Source of the DNA: Paraburkholderia heleia NBRC 101817
GTDB lineage: Bacteria > Pseudomonadota > Gammaproteobacteria > Burkholderiales > Burkholderiaceae
NCBI RefSeq assembly: GCF_000739775.1
Contig: NZ_BBJH01000008.1
Location: forward strand, 186,001-250,000
DNA: 64,000 nucleotides
Direction: 5' to 3'
Shown piece after piece: positions 1 to 7,724 of the stretch; position 1 is the first letter of the stretch; each line of letters starts with the position of its first letter. Below the pieces are notes generated by a model, which saw only the letters and a list, made by a program, of their open reading frames with translations, ran no database searches and was not told the origin of the DNA. The position numbers and the translations under genes are program-made.

Positions 1-724
1 TGACAGATTGGTTGCCGCCCTCGCCGTTCTTCGTCATGCCGTCGAGCGAAACGAGCATGCGCTCTTTGCCCCGCGAAACGTGGCCAAAGCTCATGCGGTA
101 GCTCAGTTCGATATCCTTTGCTTTCAGCGCGGCCACGATCTCGCGGTGCTCCGCGTTCGACTCCAGCAAGGCGCCGCGCTGCACCAGCCCGTGAACGCGG
201 AACAGGTGAAACTCCTTGACAAAACCACGATACAGCCTGATCAAGCGCGAGTTGCCGGTCGAGCGCACGATGTAGTCATGGAATTCGAGGTTGAGTGGAT
301 CGAAGCGTGCGAAGTCGCCCTTCTCGGCCGCGTCCTGCATGTCATCGACATAACGTTCCAGTTGGCCGGCCATCTCTTGAGTGAGCATCGGCGCAAGCAG
401 CGACGCCGATAGCGCGGTGAGGCCGGAGCGCAGGTCGTAGACCTCGATGGCGTCGTCGCGCGTCACGCGCTTGATGAATACGCCGCGATTCGGAATGAGA
501 TAGACAAGACCGAGTTCGGCAAGTGCACGGCAAGCTTCGCGCACGGGCCCGCGACTCACCGCGAGCTTGTCCGCGACAGCCTTTTCGTTCAGACGTTGGC
601 CTGGCGCGAGTTCGCCACTCAGGATCATCCGTTCGATTTCGCGCTGCACGACGCCTGTGAGCGTATGGGCGCGGAACTCGGCAACGGTGACGGTGACGGA
701 GGAAGCGTTCAGTTCAGTGTTCAT
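1..724 (-). CDS. GntR family regulator, FCD subfamily (3' end outside window)
   Basis: The reverse strand is open from an ATG at 724 to the window edge, about 241 codons, so only the last few residues are missing. An N-terminal winged-helix HTH (about residues 17-85, with the SRGPVREACRAL recognition region) is followed by an all-helical FCD ligand domain. It is a close paralog of the protein encoded at 3464-4201; about four of five residues agree by eye. The two genes flank the secreted propeller and porin genes, which suggests duplicated control of that uptake module. The start has no Shine-Dalgarno sequence, and a good promoter places transcription start at the A of the ATG. The ligand is unknown; FCD regulators usually sense carboxylic acids or sugars. 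Confidence 0.9.
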   Translation of the reverse strand, partial: MNTELNASSVTVTVAEFRAHTLTGVVQREIERMILSGELAPGQRLNEKAVADKLAVSRGPVREACRALAELGLVYLIPNRGVFIKRVTRDDAIEVYDLRSGLTALSASLLAPMLTQEMAGQLERYVDDMQDAAEKGDFARFDPLNLEFHDYIVRSTGNSRLIRLYRGFVKEFHLFRVHGLVQRGALLESNAEHREIVAALKAKDIELSYRMSFGHVSRGKERMLVSLDGMTKNGEGGNQSV

Positions 725-730
725 GTGCAA

Positions 731-758
731 ATTCTAATTGCCGAATGAAAACTGTCAA
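731..758 (-). promoter_or_regulatory. Sigma70-type promoter of the first GntR gene, apparently leaderless
   Basis: On the minus strand a perfect TTGACA (753-758) is separated by 16 nt from TAGAAT (731-736). Six bases then precede the ATG at 724, so +1 is expected at the start codon. The geometry matches the promoter of the paralog at 3429-3457. Confidence 0.65.
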
Positions 759-769
759 CACTTTTCATT
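744..769. promoter_or_regulatory. Palindromic operator candidate over the -35 box
   Basis: AATGAAAA (744-751) and TTTTCATT (762-769) form perfect 8-bp arms around a 10-nt centre containing TGTCAACA. The core TGTTGACA (read on the opposite strand) recurs at 931-938 and 3427-3434. It overlaps the -35 box of the first GntR gene, which suits an autorepressor site. Confidence 0.55.
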
Positions 770-930
770 TAACCGTAGGGTCTTCCCCAGGCGATGCGGC
801 GTGCCGACGACGTGTCTCGTCCCCACATTCCGCAGTAGCGAGCCGGGATGGACGACTCACTTGTCAAAAAGCCCTGCCCGATCGCCCGCTACGTCACGCT
901 GCAGCCTCGTCAAACTTAAAAAAAGAAAAA

Positions 931-961
931 TGTTGACAGTTGGCGTATCGCATTTTACATT
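931..961 (+). promoter_or_regulatory. Promoter and operator candidate for the propeller/porin genes
   Basis: TTGACA at 933-938 is followed 17 nt later by TACATT (956-961). It lies inside the TGTTGACAGTT core shared with the GntR-gene promoters. Initiation here would give a leader of roughly 190 nt before the start at 1158. I see no gene in the surrounding 725-1157 stretch. Confidence 0.5.
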
Positions 962-1157
962 GCCGCATCAAGACCAGGTGCGGTCGTTTGCGTTCAGCTG
1001 CGCCCTGCCACGCGAGTTCGTGCAGCACGCGCCTCGCAATTTAATATGTAGTACGAATTTGATGATCTGGAGCACCTGATTTGAAGTGACAATCACCCGA
1101 ATCACCGATGCCGAAACGGCGTCGCTCTGATTCGATTAAATAATGATTGGAGACAAC

Positions 1158-2144
1158 ATGCGACCTTTCCTGCGGATGGGATTTTTTGCCGTTGTAGCGG
1201 CTTGTACCTTTACCGGAATCGCGAAGGCGGAGGGACAATCGCATTACAAACTTGTGAAGACAATCGACCTGCCCGGCAAAGGCGGTCACGGCGATTGGGT
1301 CGTATATGATCCCGCCGTCAATGAGGTTTGGCTGGCGCAAGCGCCTAACCACTCAGTGGTGGTCATTGACGCAGACGATCTCAAAGTCAAAGCCGCGATC
1401 GGCGGCATAGAAGACGGTAACGGCATTGCATTGAACGACCGCTACGCGTTTGTCGCCGACGCAACGGCGAACAAGCTGGTGGTGATCGACAAGCGTTCCT
1501 ACAAACAAGTGGCAAGCGTCGACACAGGCGGGAAAGGCTCCGACGGAGTGAGCATCGACACTCGTGCGGGCCGCGTCTACGTGGGCAACGACGACAGCGA
1601 TACCGAGTCCGTATTCATGGATCGGCCGCCCTTCAAGAAAGTCGGCGACATCGCGCTGACCCCCAATCCGGCGAAACACGGACCCGACGTCAATCTGTAT
1701 GTGCCGAGTCTCGCGCGCGTCTATCAACCCGTCGACAACGTCGTCGATGTGATCGATCCGAAGACACAAAAAGTAGAAGCCGTCTGGGACTTCAACCTCA
1801 AGAAAGATGCAAAGCCCATGGTTTACGACAGCCAGGGCAAACATCTGATCATCGGAAGCCGCGACAACAAGGTCCTTGTTGCCGATCCCGATGGAAAACT
1901 CGTTTCAAGCATCCCGTTCGATGGCGGCAATATCGACCAGATTGCGATAGACGTACGTGCACGGCGCATTTTTCTCGGAGACAAATCCGGCCAGCTCGAA
2001 GTGATCGATCTCGACACGAACCAGGTCGTTGATCACCTTCCGGCGGAAAAGGACACACATACCTTGACGGTCGATCCCCGTACGCACCGGATCTTCGTGT
2101 ATCTGGACTCGAGCAACAAGGTCGCCGTATTCGAACCGGCATAA
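1158..2144 (+). CDS. Secreted YncE-like beta-propeller protein
   Basis: A predicted 328-residue exported protein. I chose the ATG at 1158 because GGAG at 1149-1152 is well placed; an in-frame ATG at 1143 lies upstream of that site. A hydrophobic signal peptide ends near GIAKAEG. The rest holds repeated short blades with motifs such as YVGNDDSD, VIDPKTQKVEAVW and VIDLDTNQVVDHL, typical of YVTN/YncE seven-bladed propellers. It lies 48 nt before a porin gene in the same direction, suggesting a periplasmic binding or scaffold role linked to outer-membrane uptake. No catalytic residues can be assigned. A second propeller of this class is at 10176-11207. Confidence 0.85.
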   Translation: MRPFLRMGFFAVVAACTFTGIAKAEGQSHYKLVKTIDLPGKGGHGDWVVYDPAVNEVWLAQAPNHSVVVIDADDLKVKAAIGGIEDGNGIALNDRYAFVADATANKLVVIDKRSYKQVASVDTGGKGSDGVSIDTRAGRVYVGNDDSDTESVFMDRPPFKKVGDIALTPNPAKHGPDVNLYVPSLARVYQPVDNVVDVIDPKTQKVEAVWDFNLKKDAKPMVYDSQGKHLIIGSRDNKVLVADPDGKLVSSIPFDGGNIDQIAIDVRARRIFLGDKSGQLEVIDLDTNQVVDHLPAEKDTHTLTVDPRTHRIFVYLDSSNKVAVFEPA

Positions 2145-2192
2145 TTTTTTGAAACGAATAATTAGTAGTCGAAAATATAGACAGGAGACAAA

Positions 2193-3347
2193 ATGAACCA
2201 TCAGAAAATCTGGGCCGGCGTAGCGGCTATTGTACCGACGCTAACATTTGTGCCGGGCGCCCACGCACAAAGTACCGTCACACTGTACGGCGAACTCGAC
2301 GAAGCGCTAACCTACTACAACAAGGTCGGAAATCATTCTCTGGTTGAGTTGCAAGGCGCCAATCTGACTGCCAACAAGTGGGGAATGGTGGGCAAGGAGG
2401 ATCTCGGCGGCGGTTTGAAGGCGATTTTCAAACTGGAAAGCGGCTTCAACATCAATACGGGGAAATCGAGCCAGGGTGGGCGGTTATTCGGAAAGCAAGC
2501 GTGGGTTGGGTTGGCGAGCGACAGCCTCGGGACCGTGACGATGGGCCGACAACTGGATACGACCGTCGATCTTGTGCAGCCGCTGACGGCCGACAACTAC
2601 GGCCCCGCATTTACTACGCCGGGCGACGCCGACAACAACGACAATACCTTTCGTCTTCAGAACGCGATCAAATATGCCAGCCCGACCTACCGCGGCCTCC
2701 AGTTCGAGTTGATGTATGGCTTAGGTGGCGTAGCCGGCGATTTCACGTCGCAAGGCTCATCGTCCGCGGCCGTGGCCTATACCAATGGTGGTTTTGGGGT
2801 GGCAGCGGGTTATGTCTATGCACGTAATGACGGACCCGGCGGCGCCGGCACCGCTGACCAGACCCAGAACAGCTCGGTAACGCCGCTTTTCGGCGACACG
2901 CCGTTCGTCGGTTCGCGGATGATCGTCCACGTCGCCACGCAGTACGAATTTGGCAAATTTACCGCCAACGTTCGTTACAGCAATGCCCAGTGGAAACCGT
3001 ACGCGACCTACGCGGCATTCAATCGAACGCAGACGTTCAATACGGCAGCGACGTCGCTGGCCTACCAGATGACCCCGGCATTCACGATGATTGCCGGGTA
3101 TACCTACACAAAATCGAGTGGCGCCTCCTCGGCGACCTATAACAATGTTGCGTTGAGTGCCGAATATTCCTTGTCCAAACGCACCATGCTTTACGCGATC
3201 GGCGCGTACTCGCATGCAAGCGGCACCACGTTCAGTGAAGACGGCAATAGCCTTGTCGCCGCGGGTGGCACGGTTGGCGACCTCGCTTCGAGTTCGAGTA
3301 CGCCGAACCAGATCGTCCTCATGTTAGGGTACACAACGAAGTTTTGA
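2193..3347 (+). CDS. Gram-negative porin (Burkholderia OmpC-like, general diffusion type)
   Basis: A 384-residue outer-membrane porin. The signal peptide ends at AHAQ, followed by the typical first strand SSVTLYG-like STVTLYGELDEALTYY. The body has the family motifs NKWGMVGKEDLGGGLKA, FKLESGFN and RLFGKQAWVGL, with an inner loop around residues 110-150. It ends in a beta-strand with terminal Phe (LGYTTKF), the signal for BAM insertion. AGGAGA precedes the ATG. It follows the propeller gene and sits between the two GntR paralogs, so it probably admits the substrate those regulators sense. Length and motifs fit the family well. Confidence 0.95.
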   Translation: MNHQKIWAGVAAIVPTLTFVPGAHAQSTVTLYGELDEALTYYNKVGNHSLVELQGANLTANKWGMVGKEDLGGGLKAIFKLESGFNINTGKSSQGGRLFGKQAWVGLASDSLGTVTMGRQLDTTVDLVQPLTADNYGPAFTTPGDADNNDNTFRLQNAIKYASPTYRGLQFELMYGLGGVAGDFTSQGSSSAAVAYTNGGFGVAAGYVYARNDGPGGAGTADQTQNSSVTPLFGDTPFVGSRMIVHVATQYEFGKFTANVRYSNAQWKPYATYAAFNRTQTFNTAATSLAYQMTPAFTMIAGYTYTKSSGASSATYNNVALSAEYSLSKRTMLYAIGAYSHASGTTFSEDGNSLVAAGGTVGDLASSSSTPNQIVLMLGYTTKF

Positions 3348-3426
3348 AGTGGTGCGAGGCGCATGTGCGGACCTGCCCTGTCCAACGCGGGAGTCAACTC
3401 GGGCTACATACGCCAAAAAAGTAAAG

Positions 3427-3457
3427 TGTTGACATTTTCCATTCGCGCTCATAAACT
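3427..3457 (+). promoter_or_regulatory. Promoter/operator of the second GntR gene, apparently leaderless
   Basis: TTGACA (3429-3434), a 17-nt spacer and TAAACT (3452-3457) are followed by six bases and then the ATG at 3464. The flanking GTGTTGACATTTTCCATT closely resembles the reverse strand of 744-769, so both regulators probably bind both sites. Confidence 0.6.
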
Positions 3458-3463
3458 CCGCCT

Positions 3464-4201
3464 ATGGATATGGAAAACCCTTCGAGTACTGTCTCTCTCG
3501 CCGACTTTCGGGCGCACACGCTAACGGGTGTTGTGCAGCACGAGATCGAGAGGATGATTTTGAGCGGCGAGCTGAAGCCGGGCCAGCGGCTCAACGAAAA
3601 GGCCGTCGCCGACAAGCTTGGTGTAAGTCGAGGTCCCGTGCGTGAGGCGTGTCGCGCCCTGGCCGAACTCGGGCTCGTCTATCTGATTCCGCAGCGCGGC
3701 GTCTTTATCCAGCGTGTGACGCGCGACGATGCAGCTGAGGTTTATGACCTGCGTGCCGGACTCACCGCGCTGGCCGCCTCCCTTCTCGCTCCTGCTTTGA
3801 CTGCGTCGATGGAAAAGCAACTCGACGGCTATGTCGACGAGATGCAGGAGGCCGCTGAAAAAGGCGACTTCTCACGGTTCGATCATGTGAACCAGGAGTT
3901 TCACGATTTCATCGTTCGCTCGACCGGCAATTCCCGTCTTCTCAAGGTTTATCGTGCGTTTGTGAAGGAGTTCCATCTCTTCCGCGTGCATGGACTCGTT
4001 CAGAGCGGCGCATTGCTGGAGTCCAACGAAGAGCATCGGCAAATCGTGAACGCCCTGAAGGCGCGCAACGTCGACCTGAGCTATGAGACGAGCTTCCGCC
4101 ATGTGTCGAAGGGCAAGGAGCGGATGCTGCAGGCACTGGATCGTATGGCCAATACCGACGCCGACGTGGATGAGCATCAGGTCGGGGCCGACGTGGACTA
4201 G
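3464..4201 (+). CDS. GntR family regulator, FCD subfamily
   Basis: A 245-residue regulator with an N-terminal winged helix (about residues 15-85) and an FCD effector domain (about 90-225). The sequence FEHDF/VRSTGNSRLLKVYRAF region carries the conserved helices that form the ligand pocket. It is a paralog of the partial gene at 1-724 and stands just downstream of the porin. There is no ribosome binding site: the ATG coincides with the predicted +1. A second ATG two codons later is possible. The C-terminus ends in an acidic Asp/Glu-rich tail (about the last 15 residues). The effector is unknown. Confidence 0.93.
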   Translation: MDMENPSSTVSLADFRAHTLTGVVQHEIERMILSGELKPGQRLNEKAVADKLGVSRGPVREACRALAELGLVYLIPQRGVFIQRVTRDDAAEVYDLRAGLTALAASLLAPALTASMEKQLDGYVDEMQEAAEKGDFSRFDHVNQEFHDFIVRSTGNSRLLKVYRAFVKEFHLFRVHGLVQSGALLESNEEHRQIVNALKARNVDLSYETSFRHVSKGKERMLQALDRMANTDADVDEHQVGADVD

Positions 4202-4464
4202 ACGTGGCACCTGATCAACGCGACCCGCACGCCGAGGTGCGCCGCGGAACTCAAGCTGTTGCACCACCCTTACCTTGACCGCTTAGCCAGCGTCATCGGC
4301 CCCTGCATTCATGCCCAGCGGCTTTTCGCGCCTGCAAAGATCGAGAAGCTGCGCTGACCCCGCCCGATTTGGACCTGCAGCGCCAATCCTGTATCCTTCC
4401 GTCATTTACGCGCGCGCCCAACCCGTGCGTACTCCTTGACTCCAGGTCCTCTTCTGCTGAACCC

Positions 4465-5205
4465 ATGCCAGGAATTCGCAACTCAGGCGACCAGCCGCTG
4501 TATGAAATCGTCCGCGCAGGGATTCTCGAGCAGCTACGCACCGGCAAATGGGCGGCCGGCGAGAAAATCCCCACTGAGCCGCAACTGGCCGAAGCGTTCG
4601 GCGTCGGCATCGGCACCATCAGGCGGGCGGTAGAGGAGCTCGTGGCGGAGCGCCTGCTGATTCGTCGTGCGGGGCGCGGCACGATCGTCGCGAAGTTCGC
4701 CGACGAGCACGCGTTCGATCAGTATTTCAACTTCGTCGATCGCGATGGCAACGCCGTGCACGTTACCGCCCGGATGCTGCGCTTCGGCAAGGAACGCGCA
4801 ACACCCGCGCTCGCGTCGGTCCTGAATCTTGAGCGCGGCGCGCGCCTCGCGAGCATACAGAATCTGCGCCTGCGCAGCGGCGCGCCTTTGATGCTCGATC
4901 ATCTGTGGATACCGTTCGACCTCTTTCCGGGTCTCAGCGCAGAGACTTTCGCCGCACGTCGTGGATCGATCTACGGCTTCTATCAGGAAAGTTTCGGGAT
5001 TTCGGTCGTGCGCGTGGTCGAAGACCTGGGCGGCGCGGTCGCCGACGAGGCGCTCGCGCTCGCGCTCGACGTGCCGGTCGGCACACCCGTGCTGCGCATC
5101 GAGCGCACCGCCTACACGTTCAAGGACAAGCCGGTCGAGTACCGCGTGCGCTTCGTCGAATCGAGCCAGTGCGTCTATCGCAACATCCGCGGATTGCAGG
5201 ACTAG
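4465..5205 (+). CDS. GntR family regulator, HutC/UTRA subfamily
   Basis: A 246-residue repressor-type protein. A winged helix (about residues 8-75; EKIPTEPQLAEAFGVGIGTIRRA) precedes a UTRA ligand domain (about 95-240) with the characteristic ending in which a conserved RIERTAYTFKDKPVEY strand pairs with VRFVESSQCVY. The ATG at 4465 begins just before the HTH; an upstream ATG at 4369 would add 32 residues unlike the family. It converges on the MFS gene at 5254-6573 and probably controls that carrier and the VOC gene. The 263 bases before it hold no gene I can support. Confidence 0.9.
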   Translation: MPGIRNSGDQPLYEIVRAGILEQLRTGKWAAGEKIPTEPQLAEAFGVGIGTIRRAVEELVAERLLIRRAGRGTIVAKFADEHAFDQYFNFVDRDGNAVHVTARMLRFGKERATPALASVLNLERGARLASIQNLRLRSGAPLMLDHLWIPFDLFPGLSAETFAARRGSIYGFYQESFGISVVRVVEDLGGAVADEALALALDVPVGTPVLRIERTAYTFKDKPVEYRVRFVESSQCVYRNIRGLQD

Positions 5206-5253
5206 GCGGCGTTTCAAACGCCTCGCGTGCCTGTCGCCCGGATACGGCACACG

Positions 5254-6573
5254 TCACGACGCGTCCATCTGCGGGGCAAGTGTATCTGGTACGTGCTGCG
5301 CATTCGACGCCTCCAGCTCGCCAAGGTACGGGCGGTCAGGACGAATCCAGTTGGCGGCGATCGGCCCGAGCATGAGGAAGAACATCGAAAGCGCGAACAC
5401 CGGTTGCCACGAATGCGTCGCGTCGACGAGCCAGCCGACGAGCGGCGGCGACGCCGACGCCGCAATACCGAGCCCCGTATTCATGATGCTGCTGGACGTG
5501 GCCGCGTGATTCGGCGCAAGGTCCATCGCCACAGCCCACAGTGGCGCCGTCACGAGTTCGGAGAGAAATAGCGCGGCGGCAAGAGAAAACGCGGCTGCCG
5601 TCAGCGATGGATGCAGGAACATCGGCACGAAGAACACAATCGGTGCGAGAAAGCCGATCGTAATCACGGTCTGGCGCGAACCGCGGATATTGCCGGTGCG
5701 TTTGAGCAGTAAATCGCTCAGCGTGCCGCCGAGCGTAGTGCCAACGACTCCGCTCAGAAAAATGCCGGAACTGAAGATTGCGGAATGGCGGATGTTCAGA
5801 TGATAGGACTGCTCAAAAAACGAGGGCATCCAGTTCAGAAAGAACCAGAGAATCCAGCCGTGGCAAAAGCTCACGACCGTCGCGGGCCAAAGCGCGCGCA
5901 ATAGCGGCTTCCAGCGCATCGGTACGCGCGCTTTGCCGACATTCGCGGGTAGCCCTGCGATTTCCTCGGCTGTAATGGCAGGATGGTCAGCGGGATTATC
6001 GCGGTAATACCAGATCCAGAGCACGACCCATGCGAGGCTCGCCACGCCGAGAATCATGAATGCCGCATGCCATGAAAACGCCCCAATGAGGACTGCGACG
6101 AGAATGGGCGTCGAGGCATTGCCAAGACGCGCGCATGCGTGCGTGATTCCTTGCGCAAACCCGCGTTGATCAGGTTTCATCCATGCTGTGAGCGCGCGAG
6201 CCGAGGCTGGGACGATCGGGCTTTCGCCGATACCAACGACGAAGCGTGCCAGCAGCAGCGTGAAGAAGCCGCCGGCGAAACCCGAGAGCAATGTGCCGAC
6301 GCCCCAGAGCACGCCGCAGATCGCGAGCATTTTGCGCGAACCAAGGCGGTCGCCAATGAAGCCGCCCGGGATCATCGCGACCGCGTAAGTCAGCGCGAAC
6401 GCGGAAAATACGAACCCGAGCTGGACGTTGCTCAGTTGCAGATCGCGCCGGATCACCAGCGCTGCCGTGGAAATATTGGTGCGGTCCACGTACATCAGGA
6501 ACGACATGATGCACAGCACAAACAATACGCCGTTCGTAGCGCTCAACCGTCTCGCGGAACGAGTGAATGCCAT
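5254..6573 (-). CDS. MFS transporter, anion:cation symporter (ACS) type
   Basis: A 439-residue inner-membrane carrier with 12 hydrophobic segments. The early MYVDRTNISTAALVI segment and the loop motif GDRLGSRKML are typical of the ACS family (phthalate, glucarate, galactonate and related organic anions). I chose the ATG at 6573 because AGGAGA lies 7-8 nt upstream; an earlier start at 6621 would add residues running through a strong hairpin. It lies 151 nt downstream of the VOC enzyme gene and is probably co-transcribed. The substrate is likely an organic acid degraded via that enzyme. Confidence 0.9.
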   Translation of the reverse strand: MAFTRSARRLSATNGVLFVLCIMSFLMYVDRTNISTAALVIRRDLQLSNVQLGFVFSAFALTYAVAMIPGGFIGDRLGSRKMLAICGVLWGVGTLLSGFAGGFFTLLLARFVVGIGESPIVPASARALTAWMKPDQRGFAQGITHACARLGNASTPILVAVLIGAFSWHAAFMILGVASLAWVVLWIWYYRDNPADHPAITAEEIAGLPANVGKARVPMRWKPLLRALWPATVVSFCHGWILWFFLNWMPSFFEQSYHLNIRHSAIFSSGIFLSGVVGTTLGGTLSDLLLKRTGNIRGSRQTVITIGFLAPIVFFVPMFLHPSLTAAAFSLAAALFLSELVTAPLWAVAMDLAPNHAATSSSIMNTGLGIAASASPPLVGWLVDATHSWQPVFALSMFFLMLGPIAANWIRPDRPYLGELEASNAQHVPDTLAPQMDAS

Positions 6574-6592
6574 CGCCTGTCTCCTGTTGACA

Positions 6593-6618
6593 GGACGAGG
6601 CGCTCGAGCGCCTCGTCC
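6593..6618. repeat. 26-bp perfect palindrome just upstream of the MFS ribosome site
   Basis: Each half is GGACGAGGCGCTC or its complement, with the axis between 6605 and 6606. On the minus-strand transcript it forms a GC-rich hairpin ending about 10 nt before the AGGAGA of the MFS gene. There is no U tract, so it is more likely an RNA stabiliser or attenuator than a rho-independent terminator. Confidence 0.6.
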
Positions 6619-6724
6619 CATCTATCCAAGGCTCGCGCGCACCCTTTCTTGAGGGCGCGTCGTGGTGGCTACGTGCTGACTATAACGTCATTGTGAAGCG
6701 AGCCAGCATGCCGGAAAACCGCTG

Positions 6725-7156
6725 TTATTCGAGCACTTCGCCGTGCACGCCGGCCGCGAGCGTGTCCTTCTCCCAGCGCTTCATCGGCACGACTTCGGCG
6801 ACGGGACCATTCGGGGAGCGAAACTTTACCGGCAGATGCCCTGGCTCGGTAAGAATCTGGCCGCCGTTCGCCTTGATCTGCTCTATGAAGGCGTCGAGGT
6901 CCTCGACTTCCATGCCGATGTGATGAATACACGGCGCCGGGCCCGCGAAATCCGCTTCGTCCGAATTCGATGACTCGTAGTGGATCAGGGTCAGGTCCAT
7001 GTAGCCGTCGCTCAGGTGATGGGAGATGTGGTCGCCGTTCACGCCCTTGCGGCGCACCGTGTTGACGTGCTTATAGCCAAATACGTTCTCGTAGAACGCA
7101 CGCTCCTTTTCGACGTCCTCGACCTTGAAGGCAATGTGCTTGATGAAATTCGGCAT
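6725..7156 (-). CDS. VOC/glyoxalase superfamily enzyme
   Basis: A 143-residue cytosolic protein made of two beta-alpha-beta-beta-beta modules. Metal-ligand positions are visible: His in FIKHIAFKVED near the start, a second His in CIHHIGMEVED in the middle, and Glu in VAEVVP near the end. It resembles lactoylglutathione lyase-like and small ring-cleavage or isomerase members. ATG 7156 is chosen because AGGAGATATCG precedes it. It is likely the first gene of an operon with the ACS-type carrier, which suggests catabolism of the imported acid. The reaction cannot be named from sequence. Confidence 0.85.
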   Translation of the reverse strand: MPNFIKHIAFKVEDVEKERAFYENVFGYKHVNTVRRKGVNGDHISHHLSDGYMDLTLIHYESSNSDEADFAGPAPCIHHIGMEVEDLDAFIEQIKANGGQILTEPGHLPVKFRSPNGPVAEVVPMKRWEKDTLAAGVHGEVLE

Positions 7157-7227
7157 CGATATCTCCTGTGGGTGGCGCGCAGAGCATGTCTCGCGATGGA
7201 AGCAGTCTAGAACTACCCCTCCAACCA

Positions 7228-7255
7228 TGTCAATCGAATCATTCGAATGATTCGA
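7228..7255 (-). promoter_or_regulatory. 22-bp palindromic operator abutting the -35 box of the VOC gene
   Basis: A perfect palindrome (7234-7255) with half TCGAATCATTC overlaps by two bases a minus-strand TTGACA (7228-7233). TAGACT lies 18 nt further on as a weak -10. Such an operator upstream of the VOC/MFS pair fits control by the nearby GntR/UTRA regulator, though this is inferred. Confidence 0.55.
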
Positions 7256-7688
7256 ATTTATTGAGAGGCGTTACCCGGCCGTGGAACCGGTGAACCATAC
7301 TGAACGAAACGCCCGTTTGTTTGGCGTGCGTTGGTCACGTAGCCGTCCGCGATACTGGAACTTTTGCGTACAAGCGCTCAAAACACCTTTCTCCACCAAC
7401 ATTTGAAATGCCGGTTTTTCAGTTCTTTACCCGGCCTCCCGGCGTTAAGCTTGTCAGTGCCCAAATAGAATCCAGGTCCTCTGAGTTCGCAAAGTCCGAT
7501 GCCAGATTCAGTCCGGGGAGAATGCCCTGCAACGATGAATGGCGACATCGAGCCGGGCAGAGCCGTCGCAAGCAGCGCCGCCAAAGCGTGCACTGCAGCC
7601 GCAAGTGCGACGGAGGTCCAGCGAGCGTGATGCCGGGATTGCACGACAGCTACTGACTGCACGGTCTGACGCGCGCACAAAGTTAACT
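7256..7688. other. Intergenic region between VOC gene and chrB
   Basis: About 430 bases without a supported gene. Open frames exist on both strands, but none has a plausible start, ribosome site or recognisable product. Confidence 0.5.
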
Positions 7689-7724
7689 TGTAGATTACGC
7701 TACATATGAGTAGCATAATCTACA
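7689..7724 (+). promoter_or_regulatory. Inverted-repeat operator of chrB overlapping its start
   Basis: Arms TGTAGATTACGCTAC and GTAGCATAATCTACA (7689-7703 and 7710-7724) match with one mismatch around a 6-nt loop. CATAAT (7714-7719) inside the right arm could be the -10 box. The right arm ends on the A of the chrB ATG, so a bound repressor would block both promoter and initiation. ChrB is known as a chromate-responsive autoregulator that binds such repeats. Confidence 0.6.

Noticed and set aside
738..1079. Open frames in the first intergenic region
   Set aside because: They cross the palindromic operator and promoter, overlap each other and show no family resemblance.
4202..4364. Open stretch reading HHPYLDRLASVIGP after the second GntR gene
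   Set aside because: No start or ribosome site and no family I can name; it may be a gene end left by a deletion, but the evidence is too thin.
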